Shown: positions 1 to 8,544 of the stretch, in pieces | How positions within the stretch are numbered: the first letter of the stretch is position 1 | How the letters are laid out: every line of letters starts with the position of its first letter | DNA from: an uncultured Rhodospirillales bacterium | GTDB taxonomy: Bacteria; Pseudomonadota; Alphaproteobacteria; Rhodospirillales; UBA2165 | DNA length: 39,643 nt | Direction of reading: 5' to 3' | NCBI GenBank assembly: GCA_913055735.1 | Contig: CAJXKD010000002.1 | Coordinates: forward strand, 1,048,150 to 1,087,792 | Position numbers and translations under genes: made by a program | Notes under the pieces: model-generated | Seen by the model: only the letters and a program-made list of their open reading frames with translations | Database searches by the model: none | What the model was told of the DNA's origin: nothing

Positions 1-319
1 TAACGGCACGCGCGGCATACCCCCAGCCCCTCCATGCGGTATTGAAAGCGCACCGCCAAATGGAAATCGCCGCCCAAATGCCATAGGCAAGCAGGACCGC
101 GATACCGAGCAGCGGCGGAAAGAGGCCAAAATGAATCAGGTTGATCACGATCGTCGCCAACACCCAACTGCCCACGACGCCGGCGAGCCAGTAAACCTTC
201 CACAATGCGGCCTGGCCATGAATACAGCGCTGTATGAAGTGCGCCTTGCGTCCCGGAGGAGACCCGGACGGGGTTTCTGATGGATTCTCGGTGATCGGCA
301 TCACAGACACATACACCAT
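1..319 (-). CDS. small two-helix membrane protein, cut by the left edge
   Basis: Reading leftwards from an ATG at 319 gives 106 codons open to the window edge, so the C-terminus is missing. A second ATG at 301 (MPITENPSE) is an equally good start; neither has a clear ribosome binding site. The N-terminal 30 residues are polar and rich in Pro and Ser. Two hydrophobic segments follow at about residues 43-62 and 66-88, with several Trp residues and the motif WRCAFN after the second. I do not recognise a characterised family and assign no function. It is divergent from the methyltransferase gene that starts at 439. Coding nature is inferred from the long open frame and the membrane-type composition. 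Confidence 0.6.
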   Translation of the reverse strand, partial: MVYVSVMPITENPSETPSGSPPGRKAHFIQRCIHGQAALWKVYWLAGVVGSWVLATIVINLIHFGLFPPLLGIAVLLAYGIWAAISIWRCAFNTAWRGWGYAARAV

Positions 320-438
320 CGAGCTGGCAAAAACACGCTGGCCGTAAACGCCATATTCCACCCGTGCGCCGGCCCGTTCCCCCTGAAATCCAACATTAAT
401 GCACCCATGTTATATACCCAGAAGTGGGCTCAGGAGAC

Positions 439-1365
439 ATGGCCAACGACATGGCTGAAGATACCGCCAAAACAACCTCCCCGACCTCGGCAGAATTGGC
501 CGAGCGTCCGGGCTGGCTGAAAGCGCCCCTGCTGAGGGTCCTCGCGTCGCAGATCGTGGGCTCGGCTCTCGCATTTGGCGGCGCTGGCTTGCTTACCCAG
601 ATCACCGGGGTCCCCGTCCCGGTGATCATCGCCCTGCTGTTCCAGGGGATTATCGCCGGTGCCATCGGATTTTTCTTCAAGCTGCCCAACTGGTGGCTGC
701 CGGTACAAATCGTCTTACCTCCGGCAACCGGATGGGCCCTACTGATCTCAATCCCCGGGTGGGTGTATCTCGGCCTGTTTGTGGTTTTGGTGCTGATTTA
801 CTGGAACTCCGCCACCAACCGGGTGCCCCTGTACCTGACCAACCGTCAAACGGTGGACGCAATCGCCGACTTGCTGCCGGTTAGAGAAGGCCCAAAATTC
901 CTGGACTTGGGATGCGGTACGGGTAGCGTGCTCTTTCCGCTCGCGATTCAGCGGCCCGACGCCAAGATCGTCGGCATCGAATCCGCGCCATTGGTTTTCC
1001 TCGGCGCCTGGCTGCGTCTGCACCTCAGCGGTACGAGCAACGTGCGCGTCATCCTGGATGATTTCTGGAAACGCGATCTTGGTGCATATGATGTGGTCTA
1101 CGCCTTTTTGTCACCGGTGCCGATGCCGCCGCTCTATCACAAAGCCGATCGGGAGATGAGAAAAGGCACCCTTCTTATTAGCAACAGTTTCATCGTGCCG
1201 GGCTATCCGCCCGACGAAACGATAAACGTCGATGACGGACGGAAAACGAAACTGTTTATCTGGAAGATGGGGGGGAAACCGGTGCTACAACAAAACGGCG
1301 GCGGCGAGGCCGAGGAAGGCGAGGAACCCGACAACATCGGTGACGGTGGTCAGGAAAACAGCTGA
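439..1365 (+). CDS. membrane-anchored class I SAM-dependent methyltransferase (FAM173-like)
   Basis: 308 residues from the ATG at 439, which follows AGGAG at 432-436. An in-frame GTG at 424 has no binding site, so I prefer 439, although the 2-base spacing is short. Four hydrophobic segments (about 36-55, 60-80, 86-103, 107-121) precede a Rossmann methyltransferase domain. Motif I is LDLGCGTGS at 155-163, with an acidic residue at the end of beta-2 (GIE, Glu181). The order VPLYLTN, DLGCGTG, DDFWKRDL, FLSPVPMPPL resembles the FAM173 family of protein-lysine methyltransferases, whose known mitochondrial members modify ATP synthase subunit c and the ADP/ATP carrier. That resemblance is from memory; the substrate here is unknown. 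The last 25 residues are acidic and Gly-rich and are encoded over the 3' end of the convergent mgtE gene. Confidence 0.8.
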   Translation: MANDMAEDTAKTTSPTSAELAERPGWLKAPLLRVLASQIVGSALAFGGAGLLTQITGVPVPVIIALLFQGIIAGAIGFFFKLPNWWLPVQIVLPPATGWALLISIPGWVYLGLFVVLVLIYWNSATNRVPLYLTNRQTVDAIADLLPVREGPKFLDLGCGTGSVLFPLAIQRPDAKIVGIESAPLVFLGAWLRLHLSGTSNVRVILDDFWKRDLGAYDVVYAFLSPVPMPPLYHKADREMRKGTLLISNSFIVPGYPPDETINVDDGRKTKLFIWKMGGKPVLQQNGGGEAEEGEEPDNIGDGGQENS

Positions 1366-2685
1366 CGAGACCGCCGGATCGACGTGAAACCGTTCCAGCA
1401 TCACCGGAATGGCGCTGCCCGCAAGTCCCGCGATGATCAAATTGAATACCATGGCGAGGCCGATCACCACGCCGAGCCCCACATTGTCGAACCACACCCA
1501 GGCAACGAGACCGATCAAGACCGCAAACAAGATGCCGTTCGACACGCCGACGAGCACTTCCTTACCGATGACCCGGAGAGCGTTGGTGGTCGTCAATTCC
1601 TTCATGGCGATCGCGCGTACGGCAACCGTTAGCGACTGTGTGCCCGCGTTTCCCCCCATCGACGCGACAATTGGCATGAGAACGGCGAGCGCAACCATTT
1701 GCTCGATCGTGGCATCGAAAAAGCCGATCACGACCGAGGCGAGGATCGCGGTAAACAAATTGACGAGCAGCCACCAAAAACGTGTGCGGGCCGTGTAGAA
1801 AATATTGGAGAAGATGTCGTCCTCGCCGACACCACCCAACCGCAGAATATCTTCCTCGTGCTCCGCATGAATAACGTCGACCACGTCATCGACCGTGATA
1901 ACGCCGACGAGACGGCCGCTGTCATCAACCACTGGCGCGGAAATCAAGTCACGCTGACGGAATAGAAAGGCGACCTCTTCCTGATCCATATCGGCCGGGA
2001 TCAACTTCATTTCCTGCACCATCAAGGTATTGAGCGAAACCTGCCGTTGCGTGCGCATCACGCGGCTCAACGGGATGGCGCCGATGGGCCGATGGGCGGG
2101 ATCGACCAGGAATAGATCGAAGAAATCATTGGGCAGGTTTGCCGCATCGCGCATGTAGTCGATGGCCTGCCCCACATTCCAGTGGGCCGGCACCGCGACC
2201 ACCTCGCGCTGCATCAAACGGCCGGCACTGTCCTCCGGGAAAGACAAGCCTTCCTCGATGAGCGTCCGGTCCATCTCCGGCAGCGCTTCGAGAACTTCCT
2301 TTTGGTCTTCTTCGTCGAGTTGGTCGATGACGAGAACCGCGTCATCGGATTCCATCCCCGCGACGACGCGGGCGACCTGGTCCGTCCCCAACTGCTCGAC
2401 AACCCCTTCGAGCACGCTTTCGCTCAGCTCGGCCATGACATTGGGATCGAAACGATCGGAGAGAATGTCGATCAGAGTATCGCGCTTGTCCCCGGGCAGC
2501 CGTTCGATAAGGTCGGCCGCATCGGCATGGTGCAAGACATCGACGTAGTCGAGAACATCGCCCCGGCGGCCTTCATCCAGGGCATCTTCAATGGCCTGAA
2601 CGGTCGCGTCGGAGAGCCCGCCCTCTTCCTCCTCGGAACCGGCTTCGTTGGTGTTGGGATTGGCGGTTTCCGGGGTGATGGCCAT
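1285..2685 (-). CDS. mgtE: magnesium transporter MgtE
   Basis: 466 residues, normal for MgtE, an inner-membrane homodimeric Mg2+ channel gated by cytosolic Mg2+. The protein begins with an acidic N domain of helical repeats (EALDEGRRGDVLDYVDVLH) to about residue 150. A CBS domain pair follows (ending near HAEHEEDILRLGGVGEDD), then a five-helix pore domain. The pore domain carries GGNAGTQS, and TDVVGF in the last helix supplies the conserved pore aspartate. It starts 12 bases after the maeB stop, so the two genes are probably co-transcribed. No Mg2+ riboswitch is visible in that short gap. The last 27 codons overlap the end of the opposing methyltransferase gene. Confidence 0.95.
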   Translation of the reverse strand: MAITPETANPNTNEAGSEEEEGGLSDATVQAIEDALDEGRRGDVLDYVDVLHHADAADLIERLPGDKRDTLIDILSDRFDPNVMAELSESVLEGVVEQLGTDQVARVVAGMESDDAVLVIDQLDEEDQKEVLEALPEMDRTLIEEGLSFPEDSAGRLMQREVVAVPAHWNVGQAIDYMRDAANLPNDFFDLFLVDPAHRPIGAIPLSRVMRTQRQVSLNTLMVQEMKLIPADMDQEEVAFLFRQRDLISAPVVDDSGRLVGVITVDDVVDVIHAEHEEDILRLGGVGEDDIFSNIFYTARTRFWWLLVNLFTAILASVVIGFFDATIEQMVALAVLMPIVASMGGNAGTQSLTVAVRAIAMKELTTTNALRVIGKEVLVGVSNGILFAVLIGLVAWVWFDNVGLGVVIGLAMVFNLIIAGLAGSAIPVMLERFHVDPAVSSAVFLTTVTDVVGFLAFLGLAAAVLL

Positions 2686-2697
2686 GGGCGAAAGTCT

Positions 2698-4974
2698 CTA
2701 GATCAAGGTGTCGGTCTGCGCTTCGGCGACGGCAAGCGCCGTCATGTTGACGATCCCCCGCACCGTAACCGATTCCTGCAGGATGTGCGCCGGTTGGTTC
2801 ATCCCCAACAGCATAGGACCGATGGCAATGCCGTCGGTCATCATACGTACCATATTGTATGCAATGTTGGCCGCGTCGAGGGACGGCATAATCAATAAAT
2901 TGGCCGATCCTTTCAGCGGTGAATCGGTCACCAGCCGATTGCGGATTTCCTCGGACAAGGCGGCATCGGCATGCATTTCGCCGTCGATTTCCAAGGACGG
3001 GTCGAGTTTGCGCACGAGCTTGAGCGCTTCGCGCATCTTGCGTGCCGTCGGCCGGTGAGAACTGCCATAGTTCGAATGGGAGAGCAGCGCCGCCTTCGGA
3101 ACGATCCCGAAGCGGCGGACTTCCTCGGCTGCCAACACCGTGTTGCTGGCGATCTGCTCCGCGTTCGGCCCCGGATTGACATAGGGATCGCAGAGGAAAA
3201 AGGTGCCTTTGGGCAGGATCAGCATGCTCAAGGCGGCGGCACGGGCGACGCCGGGCGCGCGGCCGATAATGTTGAACAGCGCCGGCAAATGCGTCGGGTA
3301 GCGGCCATTGGCGCCGCAAATCATGGCGTCCGCCTCCCCCCGGCGTACCATCAGCGCGGCGATGACGGTGGTGTTGGTGCGCACGATGGTGCGGGCCTCG
3401 TTGATCGACACACCACGGCGGCTCATGATCGAATGATAGAGTTCCCAATATTCGCGGTAGCGCGGATCCTGCTGCGGATCGCACAGTTCGAAATCCTTAT
3501 CTATGCGCAACCGCAGGCCAAGCCGCTGAATGCGCATCTGCACCACGTCGCGGCGGCCGATGAGAATGGGAAAGACCAATTTCTCGTCCAACGCGCTCTG
3601 CACGGCACGCAGCACCCGCGTCGATTCCCCGTCGGCATAGACCACCCGTTTCGGATTGCGCCGCGCCATCTCGAACACCGGCCGCATTGTCACGCCCGAG
3701 CGGAAGACGAATTCCATCAGCTTGCGCCGATAGGCTTCGAAATCCTTGATGGGCCGCGTTGCCACCCCGGAGTCGATCGCCGCACGGGCGACAGCGGGGG
3801 CCAATTGGGCGAGCAGCCGCGGATCGAACGGCCGCGGGATCAGGTACTCCGGCCCGAAGCTTAGCTCTTGGCCGCCATAGGCCTGGGCGACAATCTCGTC
3901 GGGTTCGGCACGGGCAAGCTCGGCCAGCGCCTCGACGCAGGCGATCTTCATCGCGTCGTTGACTTCCGTCGCACCCACGTCGAGCGCGCCACGAAACAGA
4001 TAGGGGAAGCCGAGCACGTTATTGACCTGATTGGGATAGTCCGTGCGGCCGGTCGCCAGCACCGCGTCGGGGCGCGCCTCCTTGGCCTCCTCCGGGCGAA
4101 TCTCGGGCTCGGGATTGGCAAGCGCCAGGATCAACGGCTTGTCGGCCATCGTCTTGACCATCTCTGCGCTCAGCACCCCCGGCGCCGACAGCCCGAGGAA
4201 GACGTCGGCACCGTCGATGGCATCGGCAAGCGTGCGATCCTTGGTGTCGCGCGCATAGCGCACGTTGTAGTCGTTGATTTCCTTTTTGCGGCCCTTGTAG
4301 ATCACGCCGGCGATATCGGTGACGGTAATGTGCTCCTTGGGCAGGCCCATCTTGACCAGCAGATCAAGGCAGGCGAGCGCCGCCGCGCCCGCGCCCGAGG
4401 TGACCAGCTTTACGTCCTCGAGCTTTTTGCCGACCACCTGCAACCCATTACGGATGGCGGCGGCAACGATGATCGCCGTGCCGTGCTGGTCGTCGTGCAT
4501 CACCGGAATGTTCACCCGCTTCTGCAGTTCCTTTTCGACCGTAAAGCATTCCGGCGCCTTGATATCCTCGAGGTTGATGCCGCCGAAGGTCGGCTCCAAT
4601 GCGGCGACGATATCGACGAGCTTATGCGGGTCGCTTTCGTTGACCTCAATATCGAAAACGTTGATGCCGGCAAATTTCTTGAACAGCCCCGCCTTGCCCT
4701 CCATCACCGGTTTCGAGGCCAGCGGCCCGATATTGCCGAGGCCAAGCACCGCCGAGCCGTTGGTGACCACCGCCACCAGATTGCCGCGCGCCGTCAGGTT
4801 GAAGGATTCCGTGGGGTCTTCATCGATGGCCCGGCAGGCCGCCGCGACGCCGGGCGTATATGCCAGCGACATGTCGTGCTGGTTGGCCAGCGGTTTGGTA
4901 ACCGTAACCTCGATTTTGCCGGGTACCGGTTCGCGATGGTACTCCAGCGCTTCCTTGTCGAACTTGTCGGGCAT
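2698..4974 (-). CDS. maeB: NADP-dependent malic enzyme with phosphotransacetylase-like domain
   Basis: 758 residues, the usual length of the MaeB-type fusion. It decarboxylates malate to pyruvate with reduction of NADP, feeding pyruvate and NADPH from the TCA cycle. The N-terminal 430 or so residues are the malic enzyme, with GLGNIGPLASKPVMEGK, HDDQHGTA and the dinucleotide-binding SGAGAAALA. The remainder is a phosphotransacetylase-like domain, which in characterised relatives is regulatory (acetyl-CoA sensing) rather than catalytic. The ATG at 4974 has GGGAG about 10 bases upstream. A possible -10 (TATAAC on the minus strand, 5000-5005) lies between this start and the tRNA terminator, but I see no good -35. 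It heads a maeB-mgtE pair. Confidence 0.95.
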   Translation of the reverse strand: MPDKFDKEALEYHREPVPGKIEVTVTKPLANQHDMSLAYTPGVAAACRAIDEDPTESFNLTARGNLVAVVTNGSAVLGLGNIGPLASKPVMEGKAGLFKKFAGINVFDIEVNESDPHKLVDIVAALEPTFGGINLEDIKAPECFTVEKELQKRVNIPVMHDDQHGTAIIVAAAIRNGLQVVGKKLEDVKLVTSGAGAAALACLDLLVKMGLPKEHITVTDIAGVIYKGRKKEINDYNVRYARDTKDRTLADAIDGADVFLGLSAPGVLSAEMVKTMADKPLILALANPEPEIRPEEAKEARPDAVLATGRTDYPNQVNNVLGFPYLFRGALDVGATEVNDAMKIACVEALAELARAEPDEIVAQAYGGQELSFGPEYLIPRPFDPRLLAQLAPAVARAAIDSGVATRPIKDFEAYRRKLMEFVFRSGVTMRPVFEMARRNPKRVVYADGESTRVLRAVQSALDEKLVFPILIGRRDVVQMRIQRLGLRLRIDKDFELCDPQQDPRYREYWELYHSIMSRRGVSINEARTIVRTNTTVIAALMVRRGEADAMICGANGRYPTHLPALFNIIGRAPGVARAAALSMLILPKGTFFLCDPYVNPGPNAEQIASNTVLAAEEVRRFGIVPKAALLSHSNYGSSHRPTARKMREALKLVRKLDPSLEIDGEMHADAALSEEIRNRLVTDSPLKGSANLLIMPSLDAANIAYNMVRMMTDGIAIGPMLLGMNQPAHILQESVTVRGIVNMTALAVAEAQTDTLI

Positions 4975-5028
4975 GATTGATTGGCTCCCTCGTCTGCCCG
5001 TTATAGACCGAAACTATTACGTAGGCTT

Positions 5029-5058
5029 AAAAAAACCCGCCGGGACGAACCCGGCGGG
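5029..5058 (-). terminator. rho-independent terminator of tRNA-Leu
   Basis: A perfect 9-bp stem (5036-5044 with 5050-5058) has a 5-base loop that reads UUCGU in the minus-strand transcript. Seven U residues follow it (5029-5035). It lies 20 bases past the end of the tRNA and ahead of maeB, so it should end the tRNA transcript. Confidence 0.9.
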
Positions 5059-5078
5059 CATTTATTTTGCGAAATAAT

Positions 5079-5165
5079 TGGTGCGGTCGAGAAGACTCGA
5101 ACTTCCACCCCATTGCTGGGACAGCGACCTCAACGCTGCGCGTCTACCAGTTCCGCCACGACCGC
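5079..5165 (-). tRNA. tRNA-Leu, anticodon GAG, CCA encoded
   Basis: An 87-base cloverleaf on the minus strand. The 7-bp acceptor stem (GCGGTCG with CGACCGC) is followed by discriminator A and an encoded CCA at 5079-5081. The D arm contains AACTGGTAGA. The anticodon stem CAGCG/CGCTG closes the loop TTGAGGT, with GAG at 5129-5131, reading CUC and CUU. A long variable arm (CCCA-GCAA-TGGG) marks it as class II, and the T loop is TTCGAGT. It is a single-gene transcript: a terminator lies just downstream and lipB is divergent. No strong promoter match was found in 5166-5292. Confidence 0.97.
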
Positions 5166-5292
5166 TAATTCACTGGTAAGTTAGATAGTCTAAATCTGGG
5201 TGGCGCCGGCGCCTTGAGCCGGTATGCTTACCCGAAATCTGGGGCGGAAATAGCAAATAGCCGTCCGCTAATCAAGGTGAACCGCAGACAAT

Positions 5293-5970
5293 ATGGCCAC
5301 TACCCATAACTTGGCCGCAGAAACCGAGCTATTATTCCCGCCCGGGGCCGTCGAATGGCGCCGAAGTGACGCACCGGTCGCCTATCCCGAGGCCGTGGCG
5401 GAGATGGAATCCCGCGTCGAGGCCATCCTGGCCGGCGATGCGCCGGAACTGATCTGGCTGTTGGAACACCCGCCCCTCTATACCAAAGGCACCAGCGCCG
5501 ATGCCGCCGAACTGCTCGATGCCCGCTTCCCCGTCTTCGAAACAGGGCGCGGCGGCCGTTTCACCTACCACGGCCCGGGGCAACGGGTCGCCTATGCCAT
5601 GCTGGATCTGCGCGTACGGGGCCGCGACGTGCGGCAATACGTCCGCAACCTGGAAGCCTGGGTGATCGGCGCCCTCGCCAGGTTTGGCGTTCAAGGCGAG
5701 GCACGTCCCGACCGCATCGGCATCTGGGTGGTGGATGGCAACGGCCGCGAAGCGAAGATCGCCGCCATAGGCGTACGCATGCGGCGCTGGGTATCGTTCC
5801 ACGGCATTTCCCTCAATGTGAATCCCAATCTTGAGCATTTTTCGGGCATCGTGCCCTGCGGGATCAGCGATTTCGGCGTGACCTCGCTCGCCGAGCTCGG
5901 CATCGGCGCGACCATGGCCGACGTCGACGCGGCGCTCAAAGCGTCCTTCGACGAGATATTCGGGAATTAG
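5293..5970 (+). CDS. lipB: lipoyl(octanoyl) transferase LipB
   Basis: 225 residues. It transfers octanoyl groups from acyl carrier protein to lipoyl domains of pyruvate and 2-oxoglutarate dehydrogenases and the glycine cleavage system, the first step of lipoate synthesis. Family signatures are present: [11 protein letters not shown] (residues 87-97), the catalytic Lys155 in EAKIAAIG and the catalytic Cys189 in GIVPCGI. The binding site is weak and distant (AAGGTG about 14 bases before ATG). No lipoyl synthase gene is adjacent. It is convergent with acyP, with only 7 bases between the stops and no obvious terminator hairpin. Confidence 0.95.
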   Translation: MATTHNLAAETELLFPPGAVEWRRSDAPVAYPEAVAEMESRVEAILAGDAPELIWLLEHPPLYTKGTSADAAELLDARFPVFETGRGGRFTYHGPGQRVAYAMLDLRVRGRDVRQYVRNLEAWVIGALARFGVQGEARPDRIGIWVVDGNGREAKIAAIGVRMRRWVSFHGISLNVNPNLEHFSGIVPCGISDFGVTSLAELGIGATMADVDAALKASFDEIFGN

Positions 5971-5977
5971 GCAGAAG

Positions 5978-6277
5978 TTAAGCGGAGTCGGCCTGGCTGA
6001 AGCCCGATTGGCTGGGCGGTTCGGCGGGTGACACCTGGATCTCGGTGACATTGGCCGCAGGCGGGCCTTCGTGGCAGACCTCGACCATCTCGGAGACCTT
6101 TTTCGCCGGCCCCGAGAATAGCGCCTCGACGGTGCCGTCGGAGCAATTGCGCACCCAGCCGTCGAGGCCCCGTTTTTCGGCCTGCTCGACAGTCCAGGCG
6201 CGATACCATACGCCCTGCACATGTCCGAAAATGCGTGCCGTTACGGCAACGGACGGCTCGATCCCGGCTTTGTTCAC
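5978..6277 (-). CDS. acyP: acylphosphatase
   Basis: 99 residues, the usual size. It hydrolyses acyl phosphates such as acetyl phosphate in the cytosol. The active-site signature is complete: HVQGVWYR provides the phosphate-binding Arg26 and WVRNCSDGTVE provides the catalytic Asn44. The start is GTG at 6277, one base after the pccA stop (TAAGGTG), so it is probably translated by coupling to pccA. The C-terminal 15 residues, rich in Pro, Ser and Gln, extend beyond the usual core. Its placement behind an acyl-CoA carboxylase subunit is likely a shared transcript; no functional link is shown. Confidence 0.92.
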   Translation of the reverse strand: MNKAGIEPSVAVTARIFGHVQGVWYRAWTVEQAEKRGLDGWVRNCSDGTVEALFSGPAKKVSEMVEVCHEGPPAANVTEIQVSPAEPPSQSGFSQADSA

Positions 6278-6278
6278 C

Positions 6279-8297
6279 TTATTCGAACTCCAGGATTACC
6301 TGATCGACCTCGACGCTGTCGCCGGCGGCACAAAGAATTTTCGCAATCTTTCCGCTCCGTTCCGCAAGCAGCTGGTTTTCCATCTTCATCGCCTCGATCA
6401 CACCCAGCGGGTCTCCCGCCTCGACTTGCTGCCCCACTTCTACGCCGATCGAGACGATCAACCCGGGCATGGGGGATTTGACCTCCTTGCCCGATAGACC
6501 CAGCTCCCGTTCCGGCATGCTGGCGATCAACTCGGCCGCGCGCGGGGATACCACCTGGATATCGGCGAAAACCCCGCCCTGGGACAGGCGGTAGCCGGTG
6601 GCAACCCGGTCCACCTGAATGCAGACCCCCTCGCCATCGACCGTACCCTTGAAGAGATAGGAGGTGGGCGACCAATTTGAAACCACCTGCCGGTTCCGGC
6701 CGTCGACGGATATTTCGACGGTTCCATTGGTCTCGCCCAGACTGAGGCGATGGGGCTGGCCGTTAACGATCGCCACCCAATCCTTGGCCAGGGTCACGCC
6801 CGTACGCGGCACCGGCTGGCCGTCCATGGTCCAGGCGGCGATTTCCGTATTGCGCTTCTGCAGGCGCCAATGGATGGCGCCGGCGACGGCGGCGAAAGTG
6901 GAAGAGACCGCTTCGGTCCCCTGGGTCGGATCGAACCGGGCGCCGAAGTACTTGGCGATGAAATCGGTCGTCAGATTGCCAGCGCGGAACTCGGGATGCG
7001 CGATGATCGCCGCGACGAAGCCGAGATTGTTCCCGACACCCCGCACATAAAATTCGTCAAGGGCGCTCTGCATCTGCTGTACCGCCTGATCACGCGTATC
7101 ACCGACGGCAATCAGTTTGGCGATCATCGGATCATAGTGGCGGGTGATGTGATCGCCCTCGTTGGCACCGCTGTCGATGCGGATGGTCTTGGAGGTGCCG
7201 AACGCACCAGTGACCGGCTCGCGGTAGCGCGCCAGCCGACCGATGGAGGGCAAAAAACCGCGCGTTGGGTCCTCGGCATAGAGACGCGCTTCCATGGCCC
7301 AGCCATTGAGGGTCACGTCTTCCTGGCGGATGGAGAGTTTCTCGCCCGCCGCGATGCGGATCATCTGCTCCACCAGATCGAGGCCCGTCACCTCCTCGGT
7401 CACCGGATGCTCCACCTGAAGGCGGGTATTCATTTCGAGGAAATAGAAATTACGGTCGGCATCGACGATAAACTCGACGGTGCCCGCCGAGACGTAGTTC
7501 GCCGCCTTGGCGAGGGCGACGGCGGCCTCGCCCATGCGGCGGCGCGTCTCCACGTCGAGGAAGGGGCTCGGCGCTTCCTCGATGACTTTCTGGTGGCGGC
7601 GTTGAATAGAGCATTCGCGCTCGCCCAGATAAATGACGTTGCCGTGGCTGTCGGCCAACACCTGAATCTCGATATGACGCGGGGCGACAATCAGCTTTTC
7701 GATAAACACGCGGCCGTCACCGAAACTCGCCTGCGCCTCCGACATGCAGGCACGTAGGCTTTCTTGCAGTTCGTCGGCGCCAGTGACCGCGCGCATGCCT
7801 TTGCCGCCGCCGCCGGCGGATGCCTTGAGCATGACCGGATAGCCGATTTCATCGGCGATCCGGGCCGCTTCATCGGGCTGCGACACGGGATCGGCGGACC
7901 CAGGCACCGTCGGCACGCCGGCTTGTTGGGCCAGACGCTTGGAGGTGATCTTGTCACCGAGCGTCCGAATGGCTTCCGGCGGCGGGCCGATAAACGTGAC
8001 CCCTTCATCCGCCAGCCGTTCGGCGAAGCTGGCGTTCTCCGATAGGAAGCCATAACCGGGATGAACGGCTTGGGCGCCCATCTCCTCGATGGCCAACATG
8101 ATGGCGTCAACGTTGAGATAGCTCTGCAGCGCGGGCGGCGGGCCGATGAGCATGGCATCGGATGCCATATCGACATGGAGAGCGTCCCGGTCGGCTTCGG
8201 AATAGACCGCAATGGTCTTGATTCCCATGCTACGAGCGGTACGGATGATGCGACAGGCGATTTCGCCGCGGTTCGCGATCAAGATGGAGTCGAACAT
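6279..8297 (-). CDS. pccA: propionyl-CoA-type carboxylase alpha subunit (biotin carboxylase plus biotin carrier)
   Basis: 672 residues. It carboxylates its own biotin with ATP and bicarbonate and passes CO2 to the beta subunit, which carboxylates propionyl- or a related acyl-CoA. Domain order is normal: biotin carboxylase N-domain (ANRGEIACRI), ATP-grasp with KASAGGGGKGMR and the ERECSIQRRHQK motif, C-domain, a linker of about 150 residues, and a C-terminal biotinyl domain. EAMKMEN gives the biotinyl Lys638. That length fits PccA or MccA rather than AccC. The beta subunit is not adjacent; pccB lies at 17776-19308. Propionyl-CoA is the likely substrate, but methylcrotonyl-CoA cannot be ruled out by reading alone. 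Confidence 0.9.
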   Translation of the reverse strand: MFDSILIANRGEIACRIIRTARSMGIKTIAVYSEADRDALHVDMASDAMLIGPPPALQSYLNVDAIMLAIEEMGAQAVHPGYGFLSENASFAERLADEGVTFIGPPPEAIRTLGDKITSKRLAQQAGVPTVPGSADPVSQPDEAARIADEIGYPVMLKASAGGGGKGMRAVTGADELQESLRACMSEAQASFGDGRVFIEKLIVAPRHIEIQVLADSHGNVIYLGERECSIQRRHQKVIEEAPSPFLDVETRRRMGEAAVALAKAANYVSAGTVEFIVDADRNFYFLEMNTRLQVEHPVTEEVTGLDLVEQMIRIAAGEKLSIRQEDVTLNGWAMEARLYAEDPTRGFLPSIGRLARYREPVTGAFGTSKTIRIDSGANEGDHITRHYDPMIAKLIAVGDTRDQAVQQMQSALDEFYVRGVGNNLGFVAAIIAHPEFRAGNLTTDFIAKYFGARFDPTQGTEAVSSTFAAVAGAIHWRLQKRNTEIAAWTMDGQPVPRTGVTLAKDWVAIVNGQPHRLSLGETNGTVEISVDGRNRQVVSNWSPTSYLFKGTVDGEGVCIQVDRVATGYRLSQGGVFADIQVVSPRAAELIASMPERELGLSGKEVKSPMPGLIVSIGVEVGQQVEAGDPLGVIEAMKMENQLLAERSGKIAKILCAAGDSVEVDQVILEFE

Positions 8298-8544
8298 AAA
8301 AGCCCTGCGGCTGAGCTAGAAAAGGATGGTATCAATCCTGGAACCAAATCTTGCAATACGTAATTGCCAGAAAATTGCGATGGATTGTAGGCCCATTGTT
8401 AATTACCTGAAAAATATAAACTATTTTTCGCAACTTGTCTCAAAATCGGCAACCACGATGCAGTCGGCCAACGAAACAAGTTGCACGTGCAATTGCCTGC
8501 ATTTGTCCGCTGCAAAGATTCGATGGGTTTTGAAAATGACCGGG
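8298..8544 (-). promoter_or_regulatory. AT-rich upstream region of pccA with repeated TTGC half sites
   Basis: This 247-base gap is distinctly more AT-rich than its surroundings and holds no convincing gene. TTGC-type half sites recur: TTGCAA at 8351, TTGCCA at 8364, TTGCGA at 8375, TCGCAA at 8428, a palindrome at 8481-8492, TTGCCT at 8493 and TGCAAA at 8511. PccR-type (ScfR family) regulators of propionyl-CoA carboxylase genes in alphaproteobacteria recognise TTTGCAAA-like sites, so control of pccA by such a protein is a reasonable inference. No -10/-35 pair stands out clearly. Confidence 0.4.
8481..8492. promoter_or_regulatory. 12-bp perfect palindrome, candidate operator
   Basis: TTGCACGTGCAA is its own reverse complement. 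It lies 184 bases upstream of the pccA start and 53 bases past the stop of the DUF1194 gene. Its two halves match the TTGC half sites nearby. Binding by a dimeric regulator is an inference. Confidence 0.35.

Noticed and set aside
3868..4980. 370-codon plus-strand open frame opposite maeB
   Set aside because: It is the antisense of the malic enzyme domain; its His/Arg/Asp-rich composition is typical of a reverse-strand shadow.
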